Positions 5,435 to 7,851 of a stretch of 7,851 nt of DNA are shown here, piece after piece. A program made the position numbers and the translations under genes. The stretch comes from Oscillospiraceae bacterium (GTDB taxonomy: Bacteria > Bacillota > Clostridia > Christensenellales > Aristaeellaceae). The notes under the pieces are model-generated. The model searched no databases, was not told where the DNA came from, and worked only from the letters and a program-made list of their open reading frames with translations. The stretch lies in contig JAISBH010000044.1 in the NCBI GenBank assembly GCA_031266295.1, forward strand, positions 1-7,851, in the 5' to 3' direction. The first letter of the stretch is position 1. Every line of letters begins with the position of its first letter.

Positions 5435-6470
5435 AACGATGAAGGAAACCTCGCGGTCCAGGCATGGCGCGAACAGCCGCTCCGACGCGTACGCGAAGTC
5501 CGGGGTGGATGTGACGGCGGGTTATCGCGCTATCGACATGATGCGCGGCCACATTCAGCGAACGATGATACCCGGCGTGGTGGGCGGCGTGGGCGGGTTC
5601 GGCGGATTGTTCGATCTGGGCGACGGGCGGCTGCTGGCGTCCGGCGCGGATGGCGTGGGCACCAAACTGAAGCTGGCGATACTGGCGGACAAGCATGACA
5701 CCGTAGGCGTCGACTGCGTCGCGATGAACGTGAACGATATCGTGTGCTGCGGCGCGAAGCCGCTGTTCTTCCTGGACTATATCGCGTCAGGAAGGACGGA
5801 TCCCGAGCGGGTCGAGCGGATCATATCGGGCGTGGCCGATGGATGCGTCCAGGCCGGATGCGCGCTGCTGGGCGGTGAGACGGCGGAGATGCCCGGGTTC
5901 TACGGCGAAAACGAATACGACCTGGCGGGTTTCGCGGTAGGGATAATGGATGCGGAACGCAGACTGCCGTCAGAAGAGATGGAAGCCGGGGATGTGTTGA
6001 TCGCGCTGCCGTCGAACGGCGTGCATTCAAATGGATTCTCATTGATCCGCCAAGTGTTACCGGAAGAAACGCTGCTAAGCGACAGCGCGCTGCTGGATGA
6101 ACTGTTGACGCCGACGCGCATATACGTTAGGGCCATGACCGCGCTGATGGATGCTGTCGACGGCGTACGCGCCGCCGCGCATATCACGGGCGGCGGGTGG
6201 TATGAGAATCTACCGCGCGCGCTGAAGGCTGGGCTGTCGCTGAAGATAGACCTCGCGAGGCTACAAACGCCGCCGATATTCCATAGGATTCAAGAAATAG
6301 GCGGCGTATCCGACCGCGACATGTTCAACACGTTCAATATGGGCATGGGCATGGGTGTTATAGTATCGCAGGGCGCGGCGGATAAAGCTATAGAGGTATT
6401 GCGCGCGAATGGAGTAGCGGCGTACGCGTTGGGCGAGGTAGTGCGGGGCGGCGGGGAGATTATTATATGA
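5427..6470 (+). CDS. purM: phosphoribosylformylglycinamidine cyclo-ligase PurM (AIR synthetase)
   Basis: Closes FGAM to aminoimidazole ribonucleotide with ATP, the step before PurE. Counted from ATG 5427 the protein has 347 residues. Motifs are AYAKSGVDVTAGY (21-33), GADGVGTK (73-80), MNVNDI (100-105), GGETAEMPGFY (149-159), HITGGG (252-257) and NTFNMGMGM (301-309), all typical of the family. An in-frame ATG at 5412 would add five residues, but GGAGG (5414-5418) lies inside that extension and 8 bases before ATG 5427, so 5427 is preferred. The gene overlaps the end of purF by 8 bases and ends in an ATGA overlap with purN, consistent with coupled translation. About 20 polar residues precede the conserved part. 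Confidence 0.95.
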   Translation: MAETMKETSRSRHGANSRSDAYAKSGVDVTAGYRAIDMMRGHIQRTMIPGVVGGVGGFGGLFDLGDGRLLASGADGVGTKLKLAILADKHDTVGVDCVAMNVNDIVCCGAKPLFFLDYIASGRTDPERVERIISGVADGCVQAGCALLGGETAEMPGFYGENEYDLAGFAVGIMDAERRLPSEEMEAGDVLIALPSNGVHSNGFSLIRQVLPEETLLSDSALLDELLTPTRIYVRAMTALMDAVDGVRAAAHITGGGWYENLPRALKAGLSLKIDLARLQTPPIFHRIQEIGGVSDRDMFNTFNMGMGMGVIVSQGAADKAIEVLRANGVAAYALGEVVRGGGEIII

Positions 6471-7060
6471 TAAAGATTGCCGTGCTGGTATCCGGCGGCG
6501 GCACCAACCTGCAGGCGCTGATCGACGCGGAAAACCCATATGGCCGGATCGTGCTGGTGATAGGCAGTCGGGGCAGGATATACGCGCTGGATCGCGCGAG
6601 GGAGGCAAAAATCCCGACGCGCATAGTGTCGCACAAGAAGTGGGGCGACGCCTTTGCTGGAAAGATGCTGGAGACGCTAGGCGAATTCAACGTCGGGCTG
6701 ATCGTGCTGGCGGGATACCTGACCATACTGCCGCCGGAGATAATTAGTGCGTACGAGGGGCGCATCGTGAACATACATCCGGCGCTGCTGCCAGCGTTCG
6801 GTGGGATGGGTTTCTACGGATTGAAGGTGCATGAGGCGGCGCTAGCGCGCGGGGTGAAGATAACCGGCGCGACGGTGCATTTGGTCAATGATATTCCGGA
6901 CGGAGGGCCGATACTGGCGCAAAAGGCAGTAGGGGTGCTGGCCGGGGATACGCCGGAGACGCTGCAGCGCAGGGTGATGGAGCAGGCGGAATGGGAATTG
7001 CTGCCGCACGAAGTACGCAAATTATGCAGGAATTTGGAGTGGAGCAAATGGAGAGTTTGA
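6467..7060 (+). CDS. purN: phosphoribosylglycinamide formyltransferase PurN
   Basis: Transfers a formyl group from 10-formyltetrahydrofolate to GAR, giving FGAR. VSGGGTNLQALI (8-19) is the phosphate-binding loop. NIHPALLPAF (102-111) carries the catalytic Asn102 and His104. GATVHLVND followed by PDGGPIL (134-142, 144-150) carries Asp145, matching the Asn-His-Asp set of the E. coli enzyme. At 197 residues it is normal length. ATG overlaps the purM stop (ATGA), with GGGGAG at 6453-6458 eight bases upstream. ATA is used for 9 of its 17 isoleucines, which is striking for GC-rich DNA. Confidence 0.95.
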   Translation: MIKIAVLVSGGGTNLQALIDAENPYGRIVLVIGSRGRIYALDRAREAKIPTRIVSHKKWGDAFAGKMLETLGEFNVGLIVLAGYLTILPPEIISAYEGRIVNIHPALLPAFGGMGFYGLKVHEAALARGVKITGATVHLVNDIPDGGPILAQKAVGVLAGDTPETLQRRVMEQAEWELLPHEVRKLCRNLEWSKWRV

Positions 7061-7756
7061 CGACGCTGCTGGCCAGCAATCCGTATCCGGGGCGAGGCAT
7101 AGCGGTAGGTTTGACGCCGGACGGGAAGAACGCCGCATTGGGATACTTTGTGCTGGGGAGAAGCGAGCGCAGCAGGAACCGCGTGTTAGTGGAGCAGGGG
7201 GACGCGATAGTTACCAGAGCGATTGACGATAGGCTGGTAGGCGATCCGTCGCTGATATTATATAAGGCGCTGGCGGAGGCGGGCGGCAAGACCATTGTGA
7301 CGAACGGCGCGCAGACGGACACGATCGCGCGGTATTTGGAAGAAGGGTCGACATTCGAGGAAGCGTTGAGGACGTGGGATTTCGAGCCGGATCCGCCGCA
7401 CTACACGCCGAGGATAAGCGCGCTGGTGTCGGTGGAAGGCGGGCTGAGGTATAGGCTGGCGTTGTTGCGCAACCGCGCTGGGACGACGATGCGTTCATTT
7501 TTTGAGTACGAGGGGATACAGGGGGAAGGGCATTTCATTCACACATATTTGGGCGACGGATACCCGTTGCCGTCGTTCGAAAGGGAGCCGTTCTCGGTGA
7601 GCATAATGAACGACATGGAGGACTGGACGCACATGTTATGGTATGCGTTGCATCCGGAGAACAGGGTGGCGCTGCTGACGCGATTCATACCGCTGAACGG
7701 CAAGCCGACGACGACGCGCATAGTGAACGCGGCGGAGACGGCGCATCCGCGCCTTC
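7048..7756 (+). CDS. IMP cyclohydrolase, PurO-type family (3' end lost in low-quality sequence)
   Basis: Likely closes FAICAR to IMP, the last step of the pathway. The N-terminal NPYPGRGI (residues 11-18), followed by RSRNR (41-45), then NGAQTD (86-91), FEPDPPHYTPRI (112-123) and the C-terminal NDMEDWTH and LNGKPTTTRI segments, fit the IMP cyclohydrolase family first known from archaeal PurO and also found in Clostridia, where it replaces the cyclohydrolase half of PurH. It starts at ATG 7048, overlapping the purN stop by 13 bases, with GGAG copies at 7035 and 7041. About 236 residues are credible. From about 7757 the sequence becomes G/C homopolymer; the frame stays open to 7851 only because that tract has no stop codons. 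The real C-terminus is probably within a few residues. A formyltransferase partner would be expected next. Confidence 0.85.
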
Positions 7757-7851
7757 GGGGGGGGGGGGGTTTTTCCCCCCCCCACCCCCCCCCCGGGGGG
7801 GGGCCGGGGTGGGGGGGGGGGGCCCCCCAGGGGGGGGGGGGGCCCCACCCC
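7757..7851. other. G/C homopolymer tract, probable sequencing or assembly artefact
   Basis: Apart from one five-T run and a few isolated A or T bases, this stretch is runs of G and C of up to about 13 bases. It interrupts a well-conserved reading frame exactly where its quality collapses. Translation gives only Gly, Pro and a few other residues, unlike any plausible C-terminus. This pattern is typical of base-calling failure or a bad contig end, not of biology. Confidence 0.8.

Noticed and set aside
7636..7848. 70-codon Pro/Gly-rich minus-strand ORF
   Set aside because: It begins inside the G/C homopolymer artefact and runs antisense to the IMP cyclohydrolase gene.

Overview
The window is GC-rich bacterial DNA. 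It carries strong GGAGG-type ribosome binding sites, ATGA/GTGA gene overlaps, and a purine operon in the order purE-purC-purF-purM-purN followed by a PurO-type IMP cyclohydrolase. That gene order, the [4Fe-4S]-type PurF with a propeptide, and the style of the intergenic palindromes suggest a high-GC member of the Clostridia (Bacillota), possibly a metagenome-assembled genome. This assignment is an inference from gene content, not a database match. The right edge (about 7757-7851) is almost pure G/C homopolymer and looks like a sequencing or assembly artefact, so the window probably ends at a damaged contig end.

Layout. Positions 1-350 have no convincing gene but hold a dense series of short palindromes typical of dispersed intergenic repeats. 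A clear promoter (TTGCAT, 17 bp, TATAAT) at 352-380 precedes a beta-class DNA methyltransferase (407-1693), whose N-terminus seems split between two frames. Its stop codon runs straight into a degenerate 18-bp tandem repeat (about 1692-1802). Next is a single, isolated CRISPR repeat of type I-C form at 1828-1860, with no second copy, no spacers and no cas genes in view. It sits in the 5' leader, 6 bases ahead of the ribosome binding site of an unrecognised 199-residue protein (1882-2481) that appears to contain two related beta-rich halves.

Between that gene and purE lie a 13-bp inverted repeat, a 14-bp hairpin, and a possible 49-residue ORF. The ORF overlaps the hypothetical gene at its start and purE at its end.

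From 2624 on the genes are tightly packed purine biosynthesis genes. PurF commits PRPP to the pathway, PurN formylates GAR, PurM closes the imidazole ring to AIR, PurE handles the AIR/CAIR carboxylation step, PurC makes SAICAR, and the last gene closes the IMP ring. purL/Q/S, purK, purB, purD and the AICAR formyltransferase are not in the window; some may follow beyond the damaged right edge.

The most unusual item is the lone CRISPR repeat in an mRNA leader. It could be an array remnant, or a Cas-processing or regulatory site on an otherwise ordinary gene.
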